Of a DNA stretch of 33,622 nt, positions 1 through 12,038 are shown piece after piece. The notes below the pieces were generated by a model. The model was not told the origin of the DNA. It saw only the letters and a program-made list of their open reading frames with translations, and ran no database searches. Each line of letters begins with the position of its first letter. Within the stretch, counting starts at the first letter, position 1. Position numbers and translations under genes: made by a program. Origin of the DNA: Carex sylvatica (taxonomy: Eukaryota > Streptophyta > Magnoliopsida > Poales > Cyperaceae); the NCBI GenBank assembly GCA_964058845.1, contig CAXKVR010000333.1:1-33622 (forward strand), read 5' to 3'.

Positions 1-295
1 TTTTTATATTTATTTATGATTTTATATATAATTTAGAGTAAAATAGTATGATACTGTAAAATTGATTTTTATTTTCTGTAGAAAAAATATATATGAATGA
101 CCTCCATATGTATTTGACTCCTCATATCTGAAAGTCTAGCTCTGCTTCTGATATAGAGCAACTGTTAATAATAAATGTCTCAAAAAAGCTATTAATAATA
201 AATGAGTTTTGTGTAAATTTAATTTTATAAAATTAAATCACCTCAATGAGGAGATCACCAAGGAAAAAAGGAGGGGAGACGGATATACATCAAAT

Positions 296-415
296 CAAAT
301 TAGATCTGATATTCGGTCGAAGCTGTTTGTTCCACATCAAGATCTATGCTCATTTGATTCACATAAATTTTGATGTGGATCAAATAGCTCTGATCTAACA
401 TCGATCTCATGCCCA
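296..415. repeat. Small imperfect foldback repeat
   Basis: TTCCACATCAAGATCTATG (left) pairs with CATAAATTTTGATGTGGA (right), and TAGATCTGAT with the complement of CTCTGATCTA further out. It is about 120 bp without a clear target duplication, so it could be a decayed MITE. Bases 1-295 show no gene or other repeat. Confidence 0.45.
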
Positions 416-1120
416 TCAGACCGTCCCGATTATGAGATCGAATCTCTTTATTCTCAAGGGATATGGCTTAGCAAAAGCAGTTAATTTTTTAGTCTTACTA
501 ACAAGAAATTAATGTGAACATAATTAAGATAATTAAGTATAAAAAAGTTCATCCTTTCTAGCCGAAGAGCACCAAATTTGAATAGTCTATATCTTATATT
601 TCTATGTTTATTTGCTTCGAAATAATAATAACATAGATCGTGGAACTCATGCATTTTCCTACAAAACACATCAAAACGTCATGTTTTACTATGTTTAATT
701 TTCTTTAAAATAAATAAATTACATTAAAAGTCCACTTTTAATTAGTAAAAAGAAAATACCAATACATGTACATCAAATTGGTTCATTTTTAAGTCCTGAA
801 AGAATAGTAAAATTTGATATTCTTGTAGATTTTAAAAAGTATCTTCCATTGAGCTACTTGATACTACCGTTCGATCATAAAAAAAATAAATCACAATGTG
901 AATCATTAATAACATATTATATGAAATACTAATGTTAATACATTAGCTCATATATATAATTGTATCATAAAGTGAATCATAACCGACTGATCCATATATT
1001 TCTTGCGACTTATGCATTTCCTAAACGAAGGGAGCCTCATCTTCTTGATATTACCTCCAGTGCTTCATACAATTAGAACGGAGGTCACATTAATTGCTAC
1101 TAATAGGTTGCGTTTGGATG
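416..1120. other. Intergenic, nothing recognised
   Basis: AT-rich, with one 62-codon minus-strand frame (481-669) that has no recognisable composition or start context. No repeat boundary found. Confidence 0.6.
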
Positions 1121-1130
1121 AGGCAAAGAA

Positions 1131-1529
1131 GAGATGGGCTATGATACATTGCAATGCATAGACATTTTTGTGTATTGAACCATAAATCACCGATTCAAAG
1201 TTTAAATGACTGATCCAAACCGTTCATCTTGTTATCCATATTAATATGTGCTTGGAGACCAAATTTTATATTTTTTTAAATTTTTTTACTATTTTTTTAG
1301 ATTTATTGAAAATCGCTGTTTTCAGACAAATCTGGACCATAAAAAAACAGTGATTTTCAATAAATCTAAAAAAATAATAAAAAAAACTCCAAAAAATGTA
1401 AAATTTGGCCTCCAAATACATATTAATATGAAGAACAAGATTAACAGTTTGAATTGGTTATTTAGACTTTTAATCCGTTGATTTATAGTCTAATGTACAA
1501 AAGAGGCTCAATGCACCATAACCCAACTC
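1131..1529. mobile_element. Foldback element, copy 1 of a three-copy family
   Basis: Two long arms pair: left about 1131-1330, right about 1335-1529 (for example GGAGACCAAATTTTATA against TAAAATTTGGCCTCC, and ATTTATTGAAAATC against GATTTTCAATAAAT). The outer ends pair as GATGGGCTATG and CATAACCCAAC. AGGCAAA occurs on both sides (1121-1127, 1530-1536) and may be the target duplication. The core CATATTAATATG and the CAAATTTTATATTTTT segment recur in the copies near 12246 and 24070. Confidence 0.7.
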
Positions 1530-1554
1530 AGGCAAATAATAGTGCTAACCCGGG

Positions 1555-1735
1555 TTAGCTACTATTTTACGTTTGGATGTGTTTGAGTTAACAAAAATGG
1601 ACTATTCTTTGTTTGTCTTTAGTGAATTAACATATTATTCTACTAACTCAACTAAAAGTTGAGTTAACTCACTATCTCAAATTTAAGTTAGCTTACTATT
1701 CTCACTACCCAAGTTTTCATTCAAATACATCCATA
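1555..1735. repeat. Possible foldback repeat
   Basis: GTTTGGATGTGTTTGAGTTA (1571-1590) roughly pairs with ATTCAAATACATCCATA near 1719-1735. A small palindrome AACTCAACT-AAA-AGTTGAGTT lies between. The GTTTGGATG end motif is common in Harbinger-type MITEs and also occurs at 1111-1119, so nested insertions are possible. Weak. Confidence 0.3.
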
Positions 1736-1951
1736 GTGAACCAAGCGATCCAAATTGCACTTTGAACCCTTAAAGAAGAATTTCTTTATCTTTTACGTCC
1801 AACAAAAAATGAATTTCGAATGTATAAAATCTTTATGTACGCATATAGAAAAAGGTCCGTATTGTGCCTAACGGTTTGATTTTAAGTTCAAAAAATTATA
1901 GAAATTCGCATATAATAATTCTTTGAAAATTTGAAAAGCAAGAGGAACGAT

Positions 1952-1975
1952 GAGAGAGAGAGAGAGAGAGAGAGG
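1952..1975. repeat. (GA)12 microsatellite
   Basis: A perfect run of GA dinucleotides. It lies about 75 bases before the 2043-2385 foldback repeat. Confidence 0.95.
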
Positions 1976-2042
1976 ACATGGCGACTTTGTCCACTCAGAG
2001 GGGATGAGGAGAGAACAAAAGGGGGTCGCGACCGTTGTTTTT

Positions 2043-2385
2043 CCGAAATTTTAAAATATATCATAATTCAAAAAATGATAAATTAAAAGATCATGTTTTC
2101 TGAAAAATCGAATTTTGATACGGCCGCATCTCCTAGATGCGGAGATGGGCCACTTTTCTGGTAACCGCATCTAGGGGATGCAGCCCAATTTTTTTTTTTT
2201 CCTCATGCGACAGTTCAATCTGAACGAAAAAAAAGGAGTGACTGCATTTAAGAGATGCAGTCCGAAAAAAGATGGCCGCACCTAGAGAATGGGGTCGTGT
2301 CAAAATTTAAAATTTTCAAAAAACGTAGTCTTTTGATTTATTATTTTTTGATTTTTTGAGATATGGTATTTTTAAAAAATTCGGC
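2043..2385. repeat. Foldback repeat with four internal short palindromes
   Basis: The arms (about 2043-2142 and 2276-2385) are imperfect inverted copies, for example CCGAAATTTTAAAATATA against the complement of TATTTTTAAAAAATTCGG. The interior holds four related 19-21-base palindromes at 2124-2142, 2165-2183, 2241-2261 and 2276-2294, of the form CCGCATCT-CCT-AGATGCGG. No convincing target duplication was found. Probably a MITE; class unknown. Confidence 0.65.
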
Positions 2386-2674
2386 CGTACTAGAGGAGAT
2401 GAACCGAATGGAGCACGCCAGGCACATCAGGAAAAGATGGAGGCAGAGGTAATCTGGACCATCAATCTATCAAAAGATATACGGTTCAGGATTGAAAATA
2501 AATAAGAGCAGGTTAATTTTGATGCATTATAATTTAGAACTCTTCTCATACCCCAAATCCCAAACAAAAAATCCAAAAATTCTCCATCTCTCAAAATTGG
2601 AGATAAAGGAGATTAGAGCAACACAACCTTTTTTCCTTTCAAAATTTCCATAAGTTTTAACATATTGTACTAAC

Positions 2675-3095
2675 CATTGTTGTAAAAAAAACAACTGTTT
2701 AGCCCGACTAATCGGCCAATTAGTTATTGACAGTGATCAAACCATTACGAATTGTCTGTTTTCTATTTATACGGCCAATTAGTTGGTCATTTTTATTGTT
2801 CCTTTTTCTATATTTATTTGTTACATATACTATACTTTGTCTTATCTTATCTGAGTTTTTCTAAATTATAATTTTATAAAATTTTATTAATTAACAATGA
2901 AACTAAGTTAAAATAAATTTATTTAATAAGTTTAATGAGTAAAATTAATTATTTATAATAATTACAAGTATATGCATATAACTTTACTAAAAACGCAAAA
3001 TTATCCACAAAATTATGATTAATCAACTCATATCGATTAATTACTTAACGATATTCTGTCCGTTCGACGAGCACATACTATTATTTACAACATTG
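2675..3095. mobile_element. Non-autonomous hAT element with 8-bp target duplication
   Basis: The ends are CATTGTTGTAAA (2675-2686) and, reverse-complemented, CAATGTTGTAAA (3084-3095): 11 of 12 bases match, starting with CA as in hAT elements. They are flanked by an identical 8-bp duplication GTACTAAC (2667-2674 and 3096-3103). The interior is AT-rich with CGGCCAATTAGTT twice (near 2713 and 2773). No coding capacity. The right end is about 80 bases downstream of the kinase stop codon, so it may lie in or beside the 3' untranslated region. Confidence 0.8.
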
Positions 3096-3184
3096 GTACT
3101 AACCGTACATGTAACAACAACAACAAAAGAACGACAATACCGCATGTAACCCCTTGATGCAGACATATAATAATACAAAATCAG

Positions 3185-5781
3185 TTATACGCCGACTTTA
3201 CTTATTAGTGCAAGCCTCTTCTTCACACCAGTACTCTCTCGCAATTTCGCCAGATGCAACATCCTCCTCCTGACTGATTGTACTTGAAGATGCAATTCTG
3301 ATTCCGTTTCAGATTCTACTTCACTATCTGTATTCTCGCTGCAAGGCTCTGTTTCACCATCAAGCTCTTCATAGGTAACTACACGTCTCAGCAAGTCTTT
3401 CACCTCACTCATCTTCGGTCGATCCTTCGCACTCTTTGAAAGACATAAATTTGCTAATTGTGCTATTTCCTGAGCACCCTTCATAGAGTATTTGTTTTCA
3501 AGTCTGGGGTCAATGATTTGGGTAAACCGAGCACTTCCGGGTGGATATCGCTTTACCCATTCCAGAAGCTTTTGTTCATTTTTGGAACGTTTTTTCTCAA
3601 CCGATCGTCTGCCAGTGAGTATCTCGTATAAAACTACACCAAAGCTCCAGACATCACTTTTTACTGTTAGATGACCAGTTTCGATATAATCTGGAGCTGC
3701 ATAACCTTTTGTTCCCATTACCTATTAAAAATGATGCAAGAAAAGAGTCTATGAGATCCTTATTGGGAATTCAAAAGGAAAACAGAGGAGGATCTACAGC
3801 TGTAAAGAGTTAAGAACGAAAAAAAACATAAGGAACATACAGCTGTGGATACATGGGTCTGATTTCCAGTGGGCCCCTCTCTTGCTAATCCAAAATCAGA
3901 GAGCTTTGGACTGAAATCCTCATCCAAGAGCACATTTGATGCCTTGAAATCCCGATATATCACCTACAACACCATCACAAATTCACACAATTAAGCATGT
4001 TAAGGTTCTCCATGAAATTAGATATAACAAATCTATGTCAAACATATAATACAAAGGCCCATTAAAATAACCTTCTTCAGTTCCCCGACCACACCAAGTG
4101 TATTAGCTGTTCATATCAGTTCACGATTTAAATATATTGATACATACGCATACGCATACGCCTACGCATACGCCTACGCATACGCCTACGCCTACGCATA
4201 CGCATACGCATAGCTGTTCATATCAGTTCACGATTTAAATATATGTGACATGTAAATCACAATATGTATCCCTATGAATATGTTAGTATCTGATACGGGT
4301 AAGACAGCTCGAAACACATATCTCAGTAGCATAACGGTCAGCCATATAAACTTGACAGTTGACTGTCGATACATTCGAGTACCTTAACCACATTCATACT
4401 AAAATAATGTAATAAATAATCTGCGAAAAGACAAACCTGAACTTCCAACCCCTCGTGCAAGTACAACAAACCTTCTGCTGCACCAAGTGCTATTTGTAAA
4501 CGTAAATGCCAAGGAAGACAGGGGTATGCTTTGTTAAATAAATGGTCGTCTAGGGTTCTGTTGGGGATAAACTCATAGACCAGCAGTCGCTGGGGCCCAC
4601 AATTCGTATCTGCTGCGCAATATCCAATGAGTTCGACAAGATTTTTGTGCTCAACTACACCAAGAAATTGTACTTCTGCTAACCATTGCTTATGACCCTA
4701 AATTATGCAACCAAATTATCTAATTAACGTCATTATCAGGCAAGATTCAATTTAACCCAAATTAACTGAAATTAACTCTCAACTCTGTAATCAAGGGTTA
4801 ATTCAACCTACTTTAGAAACATTGCCTCATATATATGAAAGGTGCAATCGATTTATTCGAAAAGGTTGTGCAAAAAGATCCTCAAAGTTTTAAATAATAT
4901 ACTCTCATTTGTTCACTTGAATCACAATCCAGCAAGAGAGGGTAAAAACTAAAATTATACTGTCTCAAATTACTAATTGGTCTTTAAGCTCTATTTCTTA
5001 CCAAAAGAAATTTGTAACGAAGAAGATTAAAAAAAAAATTAACCTCATGAGGGAAGTAATTTAATCTTACATAGTTCCATTTTACTAATAAAATGGGATA
5101 TTGGTGCTGTTTCTTCACCTAAATTTGAGTACTGGCAAGACCACTATACTACATACTGACAACATATATATTTCCATTACCTATTATTTACCAGTACAAT
5201 TCTCTTCATGACTTACCAAATTAAAATGATTATATAGTTTAAAGAAGAAAAAAGAAATTCTTTGTACATATATAATAAGCATCGGTAAAGATTTTTCTCT
5301 TATTTTCTGATGTCTCTCTACACAGACACACATAACAAAAATATAATACCTGCAAACCGTAAGGATTAAGCCGTTTAATCGCAAGAACCTTCTCTATTCC
5401 ATCTCGATTATTTATAAACCCCTTGTACACACTGCCAAAACCTCCTTCGCCTATCTTAAGTAGCTTATTAAAATCAAAAGTTGCATGACTCAGCTCCTTG
5501 AGTGTGAATTGCCTCAAATTATGGGCTTTTTCTTCGTACAACCGGGGTATGGTTCTCTCGGATGAGACCGAACTCATTCCAAAAGAGTTGTTTCTGCATG
5601 ACGAGGAAGTACGCTCGCCAGAACTTGAACTGGTTGTTGGGACGATTGCCTGGCTGTCAGGTCTTCGCATTTGACTCCTCGTTCGATGAATTGAATGCGG
5701 TGCAGAGATTGTACAAGCAACTTGTTTTCTTCTTTGGTTGTATTTGGACGATCTGAACCAACTAAAACAAGCCATTTTCAA
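3185..5781 (-). CDS. Receptor-like cytoplasmic kinase, RLCK-VII (PBL19/PBL20-like)
   Basis: Four coding exons, all joined in phase 0: 5781-5350, 4697-4437, 3963-3841, 3721-3185. They give about 450 residues, with GT-AG introns throughout. Kinase landmarks seen: P-loop [11 protein letters not shown] at 111-121, ATP-binding Lys136 (LAIKRL), helix-C Glu152, catalytic YRDFKASN at 234-241 (Tyr replaces His of HRD, usual in RLCK-VII), DFG at 254-256, and GYAAPDY at 278-284, where Asp replaces the usual Glu of APE. The N-terminus ([11 protein letters not shown]) has a cysteine at 5 but no Met-Gly, so palmitoylation is more likely than myristoylation. It is followed by a Ser-rich stretch. The tail is acidic (about 390-415) and then basic with VRRRM. 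From family knowledge, these kinases act at the membrane or nucleus downstream of pattern-recognition receptors. The PBL19/20 assignment rests on recalled similarity of the C-lobe and VRRR tail. A start at Met3 is also possible. Confidence 0.93.
4104..4244. repeat. 34-bp direct repeats flanking an 11-unit hexamer array (kinase intron 2)
   Basis: An identical 34-base segment (starting TAGCTGTTCATATCAG) occurs at 4104-4137 and 4211-4244. Between them lie 11 perfect-length hexamers, 4145-4210, alternating TACGCA and TACGCC. The whole sits in intron 2 of the kinase gene, so it does not alter the protein. Confidence 0.92.
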
Positions 5782-8094
5782 ACAACAACAAAAAAAAAGG
5801 TTTGGTTATGAAGCAGAAGAAATTGATTAGGTGTTTATCATAAGAATGAAATTAAAGAGTAGAAGGATTCAAAATGGTATTTAAGAGAAACTCCCAAAGC
5901 AACAAATTAATAAGAGATAGATAGATAGAGCGACCATATTTTATATCTTGGAATTAAACAAGCAACCAATTGGAATTGCGCCTCAGCGTATCAAATATTC
6001 AAACAAAAACGCAATGGATGAGATACACAGATAAAGACATGGTATACTAGTACTACCTATAAATAAATAATATAAAAATTGCTTTCTAGGTTTCTGGATG
6101 TAAACCCTTGTAGTCTTGTACAATCAAATAAAATTAAATCAACTGGAAAGAGATGAAAAAGAGGACAATTACTTGCACATTTAAGCTAATATGTGATGTA
6201 CTTCCAACTTTCAATTTGTTTGTTTTGGGGGATTGAACTCATCAAACGCGTGAAAAATGAAGCCTTCAATCCGCATTTTGTCATTTCTTCGTCATTTTGG
6301 AATTCCATTATTATTTATTTTGCTGTCTCCTTCTCCAATTCAATTTAATTCGTCATTTTGTGTGATGCTTTTTCACTGCCAATTTATTATAAAAAGTTGC
6401 TAATTCTTTATGTAGTGGACCGCTTGACAGTACTCTCACACAAAGTTTGCTTTACAGTATGGTGGCAGAAAAATCTGGAAATTTTAATTTGTTTTATTTT
6501 TTTGCTGGTCTGAAAAAGAATTTTTTTTTTTTAAATATTGTGCAGGACAAATCAGACCCATCGAATTTTGATCCGACAGTCTCCGTAATTATGTAAAAAT
6601 ATATATATATATATTAGAAAAAATCGTTGTGATTATAATAATTAATAAAAAGGTTATTAAAACTAAAAAAAAAAAATACAAATAAGTTCTTTATAATCTT
6701 AGATAGCTTGTGTATCAAACTTGAAAATTAACACTTCAACTTTATTGGCACTTAATTAGGATAAACCGATTTGCAAATTGTATAAAATTATTTAAAATAC
6801 AATCATTTTAAATCATGACCGAACAAAAATCATGTGTTGAAAAGAATGTTGATTTTTTTTATAGACATAGAGGCTATCAAAGAGAATACAATATACGTTA
6901 GACTATGAATTCCATTAAACTTGATTGTGAAGATTGTCAATAATGTTATTGCCAGCGTTTTATTTTCTTTGTTAAAAAAAAGAAGAAGGTACATTGTTCT
7001 AATTAAAATATGACCCAAATACTTATTACTACTGCCGTATTATGTTATTTCTCAAGAAATATGGGCGATTCTAGAAATATCACCATCATGTTAGCAACCA
7101 CAATGCGGTGAGAAGAATACAAATAAGACTTTCTTGAATTATTTTACAAAATAAGTCTCTCTAAGTTGATGAAAAAAAATATATTCTATTTAAAATATCA
7201 ATAGGTGAAAATAGATGATTCTTTTTTATTATGTATTATATTGCAATAGCCAATACTTTTAGAGAAGATGAGGTCATTACTAAAATATCATTTTTGAAAG
7301 ATTTCGCTTTTCTTCGTTATTTAATTAGTTGGAAAACAATACATAATCGCTCATATTGATATAATAAACAAGGAAAAATAAAACAAGAGAAGAATTCTAA
7401 TACTACTATAAGATTTTTGGTTCAATTTTTTTTATATTTGAAAATTTTGAATCTTAACCATTGATCTTTTTCATTTCACGAGAGATGTATTCAAAAAAAT
7501 TATAATATTTAAAAAAATATATGCTAAATCAAGTGATCGAAAAATGAATGAATCTAATTAATTAAGAGTAATTATGATGTGTTTTATTTTCGACCATTTA
7601 ATATTGAAAAATGAGCTTCAAAAATTACAAATTTTATTCTCTCTCATAAAAAAAGAAGATCAACTGTTCGGATTCAAAATTCAGATCTCAAATTTATTAA
7701 TTAAAATAAAAAAATGTGATTGATTTTTTGGGGTATCAAAATCTTGTGAAATTAGAACTTTCCTAAATAAAATGCTAATAACTCCTTCGCTTTGTTGTTG
7801 TATGCAGCTATGCTTGTTTAAATATGATTTTAAGATATTTGTGCCAATGTTTTATTACGGCTGCATGGTATTTGTGTTGATAATAGCGAGAACTATACAG
7901 TCTGTACGGTTGCTTCATGAACTACTTGTATAGTAATCGAGTGTTTTCTTCTTCATTTTTTGGAAGGTATGGACCGTCTGATCGAGATACGAAGGTCCAA
8001 ACAAGTTTTTTATTGTATATTAGTTTTGTGTTTTTAAGCTATTTCAAGCAAACCTTTTGATGCTGTATGTACGTCGCTTTGATCTATAGCCTAT
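5782..8094. other. Upstream region of the kinase gene; no other gene seen
   Basis: AT-rich. The first few hundred bases must hold the kinase 5' untranslated region and promoter on the minus strand. Short GATA runs (5914-5930) and a TA run (6600-6614) are present. No open frame worth calling and no repeat with clear ends. Confidence 0.6.
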
Positions 8095-8106
8095 AGGAGA
8101 CCAGAG

Positions 8107-8308
8107 GACTTCAGCTTGGGTTCGATGGCCATTGAACTCAAAGTGGTTTCAATGGATTCGCTCACCATCGAATCTGTTTTAGGATTTGTGCGCACGAATT
8201 TTAAAGTATACGCAAAAGTGTGAACGCAAATTTTAAAATAAATCCGATGATGAACGAACCCATTGAAATTACTTTGGATTCAATGACCATCGAACCCAAG
8301 TTGTTCTC
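8107..8308. mobile_element. Foldback MITE, Mutator-like
   Basis: Both ends carry CTTGGGTTCGATGG followed by CATTGAA in inverted orientation, with further pairing inward over about 90 bases. The 12-base sequence AGGAGACCAGAG occurs immediately outside both ends (8095-8106 and 8309-8320). The true duplication may be 9 bases if the element itself begins GAG. Long inverted ends plus a duplication of this size suggest a Mutator-derived element. Confidence 0.8.
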
Positions 8309-8622
8309 AGGAGACCAGAGCTAACTTAACTGCAAATTAAGGAAGCCAGTACTTTGTGCATAATTCATCTAACAGCGCGGAAAATCAGCAAAATAAATGG
8401 GCCCTTAGAGAAGGCCCAAATGATGACCGCTAGCTCCTACCTTAAGTTGGACTGTTGTCCTATATTCTCTACAATATCGTAAAATTTTGAGTTCTAAATC
8501 CAAATCGTCGGATCAGAATTCAAACCAATCTGCTCCATTTTAAAAAACGGATGGTCAAGATTTTTGTTCATTATGGTTTTACTACTTCGGATTTCTATTA
8601 TGGATCCGCTACAAATTGACAC

Positions 8623-8874
8623 AAAGGTAAGTACAAGTGATACCAGCAATAATTAGGAATCCGTATTACCCCGTGTACCTGAGATACAAGTCATAAATCT
8701 GAACCATTCTTTTCATATGGCACGAATCTCAAAGCATACCCCGCACAGTTCCAACCGGTCTGGATTGAGTTTGGCCCAACTGATATTAATCTGGACCGTT
8801 CGTTCTTTTAAATTGTACCTCAGGTCCCTGGACGGATACGCACTCAATAATTAGGGTCTACTTGTACCACTTTT
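8623..8874. repeat. Foldback repeat, probable MITE
   Basis: The left end GTACAAGTGATACC pairs imperfectly with the complement of GGGTCTACTTGTAC at the right. CAATAATTAGG occurs near the left end and again near the right. GTACCTGAGATAC pairs with the complement of TGTACCTCAGG deeper in. Boundaries are approximate and no duplication is identified. Confidence 0.5.
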
Positions 8875-9459
8875 CTATTTGATCAAAATAGTAAAAGATA
8901 GAGCCAAACAGTGCTCTGATTGAAATAGATAAACAAAACCAGAATCCCACTCAAGTCAGATAGCATAGAAAAACACTTCCAATTGAAACAACTCATTATC
9001 ACAAATTCACCATTTCTGCAAATTAAATATCAAATGTAAGTTACATAAATGAGATTACACTAACCGATGCATAAACCAGATTCTGAGAAATTACTAGTAA
9101 CAACTGGTATTGATAGAAATAGGAATTTAAATACTCCTTTTGCTTTGCTTAAAATCTAGCAACGGCAAGAAAAACAAAGGATGTTGTAATTAGAGGAAAT
9201 GTCAATCAAATGGGCATCTAAAACAATTGCTCCAAAATAAATTTATAACAACATTATTGAGTTAACAACAACCACAGAGCCGAGCCATTAGGGCAATCGG
9301 GTTCAAATCAGGTAAGAAAACAGTAGCATAATTCAAAGCATTGTCTAAGAATTTAAATTCGTCACATCCCCAAATAGAGATTGGAGCGAAACGGATCAAT
9401 TTGACCCAGTCAGAGGGGCTGTTGAGTGTTGAGGGAGAAGAGTTCGCGGTCAGGAGATC

Positions 9460-10023
9460 ACATCAAGACAGATTAGCGATTAGGGAAATTTTTTATTGGT
9501 AGAAATTAACAGAAAAAAAGAGAGAGAAATAGAAAGAGTATATCAGTTGTATAATATAGTAAGATCTTCTTCTGATTCTAAAACTCTCAAATTTTAAAAC
9601 GATAACAATCCTACCAATCTTAACTGATTTCTAATTTTTTTGTTTTTTTTCGGCCGCAACATAGAATGGGCCCAACCTACCAATCCTACCTAGGCTAGCA
9701 TGAACTCCACCTCTAAATTTACTTTTCCTACAAAACTACAAATTTTAAATTTGACAGCATGGACCACACCTCTAAATCAAACATCTCGCATCAGGTGTCG
9801 CCTTTGTGAAACTTAAATTTTCTATAAAGATGTTTTGAGTTAGGATCAGTATTAATATTACCGATCAAAAAATTTGAGAGTTTTAGAATCAGTAGAATTT
9901 CTACCGATTTTACTACCAATATAACAACTGATGTACTCTTTCTATTTCTCTCTTTTTCTGTTAATTTCTACTAATAAAAAATTTCCGCGATTAGCGCTGA
10001 TCTGTCGACTGTCGCTGATGTGG
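9460..10023. mobile_element. Long foldback element with ~160-bp arms
   Basis: The left arm (about 9468-9640) and right arm (about 9815-10005) are close inverted copies. Both hold GAAATTTTTTATT, TAGAAATTAACAGAAAAA, GAGAAATAGAAAGAGTA and GATTCTAAAACTCTCAAAT. Pairing continues outward to CACATCA (9460-9466) and its complement near 10016-10022. The 170-bp centre is GC-richer. No open frame; the superfamily is unresolved. Confidence 0.75.
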
Positions 10024-10421
10024 CAAACCGCATTGCCGTTCATTAAAAGATCCGACCAATAAGTTTTCATGATTCTTGTTTCTGTACGATTGCCTATAGA
10101 AGGCCTTTCATTGTAACCGAACGGATTATGCGATTGAATAAGAATTTTGTGGTTTAAACCTATCCATTTTCGTTTTATCGTTATTTTCTGTGTTCCTTAA
10201 TTTCTTTGAAATTGATCCGATTTTGAGCTTTGTTGGTTCGATTCGTGTGTTTGTGGGCTTCGTCAGGTTTGTATCTGACACAATCAATTCAATCAGCATC
10301 AAAGAATAGATAAATGAGCAATATCAAAGAATAGGCAGCACGCAAGTCTCCGAATCGTCATTCGTCAGTGCACAGGGAAAAGGCGAAAGCATTGAATGCG
10401 GGAGGAGAGGAAGGGTAAGAG

Positions 10422-10600
10422 GAATGCGTATCCTCTGAGGTACCTCATTTTTTGCGTGACCAACGTGTCCGGTGCCTATTCGTGGATAGGACAGGTGCCA
10501 ATATTATTCTATCTTTGAGATTCGTGCAGGATGTCATTGAACGGTTAAAATATTCCTAAAATTCACGCAAAAAATGAGATATCTCAGAGGTAGTGAATTT
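10422..10600. mobile_element. Foldback MITE, Mutator-like, 9-bp duplication
   Basis: A 9-base duplication GGGTAAGAG (10413-10421 and 10601-10609) flanks a 179-bp element. Its ends pair over about 40 bases: CCTCTGAG, then CTCATTTTTTGCGTGA in both ends, inverted. Size, end length and duplication fit a Mutator-type MITE. Confidence 0.82.
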
Positions 10601-10609
10601 GGGTAAGAG

Positions 10610-11320
10610 TCGGAAGGAGAAAAGAATACAATCGGTATGGAGTTGATGAATGACGAGGGATCCCGACATGTGGACCCCACTGTCAGTCAAACATTATTTT
10701 AATTCCAGTTATTTGCTACAGCTTTCTTTATTCTTTAAATTTTATGAAATGACCATGCATGGTTTAAAAGTCTTTTCAAATTTATTTGCATGTTTAATTA
10801 ATTAAATTTGATTTATTATTTTCATGATTGTTATTTTGTTTTAAATTTGTCAGTATTTTAGTTTGTTAGGTTTGTTTTGGTTCAAAATGTAGAAATTTAT
10901 TGCAGTTAAAATTTGAAATTCTTGCAAGTCTTTTATTTGATTTAAAACTTCTAATTATTTCTATGTTTATATTTTTCTATTGATTTGCATTAATTTATCA
11001 TTAACAATGTGTTTAATTTATGTAAATATATATTCAATTGATTAGGCTTGTTTTTAATTATTATTCTTAATTGTTTTTATTATTTTGTTTTACATTGTGG
11101 ATTCTATTTTATTTAAATTAAAAGTGTAATTGGTTTCAATTTTTATTATCTTATTTTTAATTTACTATTAATTGTTGTTTATTATTAAATAACAAAATTT
11201 AAAAGTATGGACAAAAATCGAGAATTCTATATAAGTCTAAAGATCAGGTTGAAATTGTAAAAAAATATAATCACTAATTATTAATGCCGTAGGTGTTGAT
11301 GCCGTAGTAAAAAAAACAAT
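10610..11320. other. Intergenic AT-rich stretch, nothing recognised
   Basis: Long T-rich tracts on the plus strand with no open frame and no inverted arms. It could be old degraded transposon sequence. Confidence 0.55.
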
Positions 11321-11788
11321 CACTAATTAACCACTAATTAGCAATTTATGCTAGCCGTTTTGATCTACCACGTCCAAAAATTAAAAAAAAAATTAAAATT
11401 ACGGACGTTGGTTTGTACAACGTCCTTTGCTTGTTAAATTAGAGCTATGTGGTGTTATTGATCGTCTGATTGTCTCGTCATCTTTATGCCAAATACAAGC
11501 TGGAGTAAAGTTGATTAATTCACAATTTCCTGACATTGATTGTCTCGTCAATTCCCTTAAAACTGATTAATTCACATCTTTTAAGTTCTTTGTAGCTTGT
11601 ATTTGACCTAGAGGTTAATGATAATATATTCTTTGATTTGTTAGAAATGAATGAATAACACAACATAGCTCCAATTTTACAAGTAAAGGATATTGTACAA
11701 ACCAACGTTCAGAGTTTTTTTTTTTTTCAAAATGTCTAGATGTGGTAGATTAAAACAGCTAGTATAAACCACTAATTAGTGGTTAGTG
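11321..11788. mobile_element. Foldback element with ~140-bp arms
   Basis: The left arm contains CCACTAATTAG, GATCTACCAC, ACGTTGGTTTGTACAA and GAGCTATGT. The right arm has each of these in reverse complement in mirrored order (ACATAGCTC, TTGTACAAACCAACGT, GTGGTAGAT, CTAATTAGTGG). The centre shows short direct repeats, GATTGTCTCGTCA twice and TGATTAATTCACA twice. The 61-codon minus-strand open frame inside is not a gene. Confidence 0.72.
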
Positions 11789-12038
11789 TGATTTCGCTAA
11801 TTTGAACGTTATGATCTATTAGACAATTACATTTTTCTTATATCTCGATTTTTCTCGAATTCCTTTTCCATTGTTGTTATCCTTTTATTTATTTTTCTAT
11901 TAATAAAAATTTCGGAAATTGTGCCACCATTGAGTTTAGTCAATCTCTCCTTGACATAGGCATTTATCTTTCATTTTTGTCTGTTCACCTTCCATTTCTA
12001 AACTAAAATAAAAGATAAAACCAGCAAGACTGGTGCAG

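Noticed and set aside
1248..1481. 77-codon plus-strand open frame
   Set aside because: It lies wholly within the arms of the foldback element. The Lys/Phe-rich translation comes from A/T runs.
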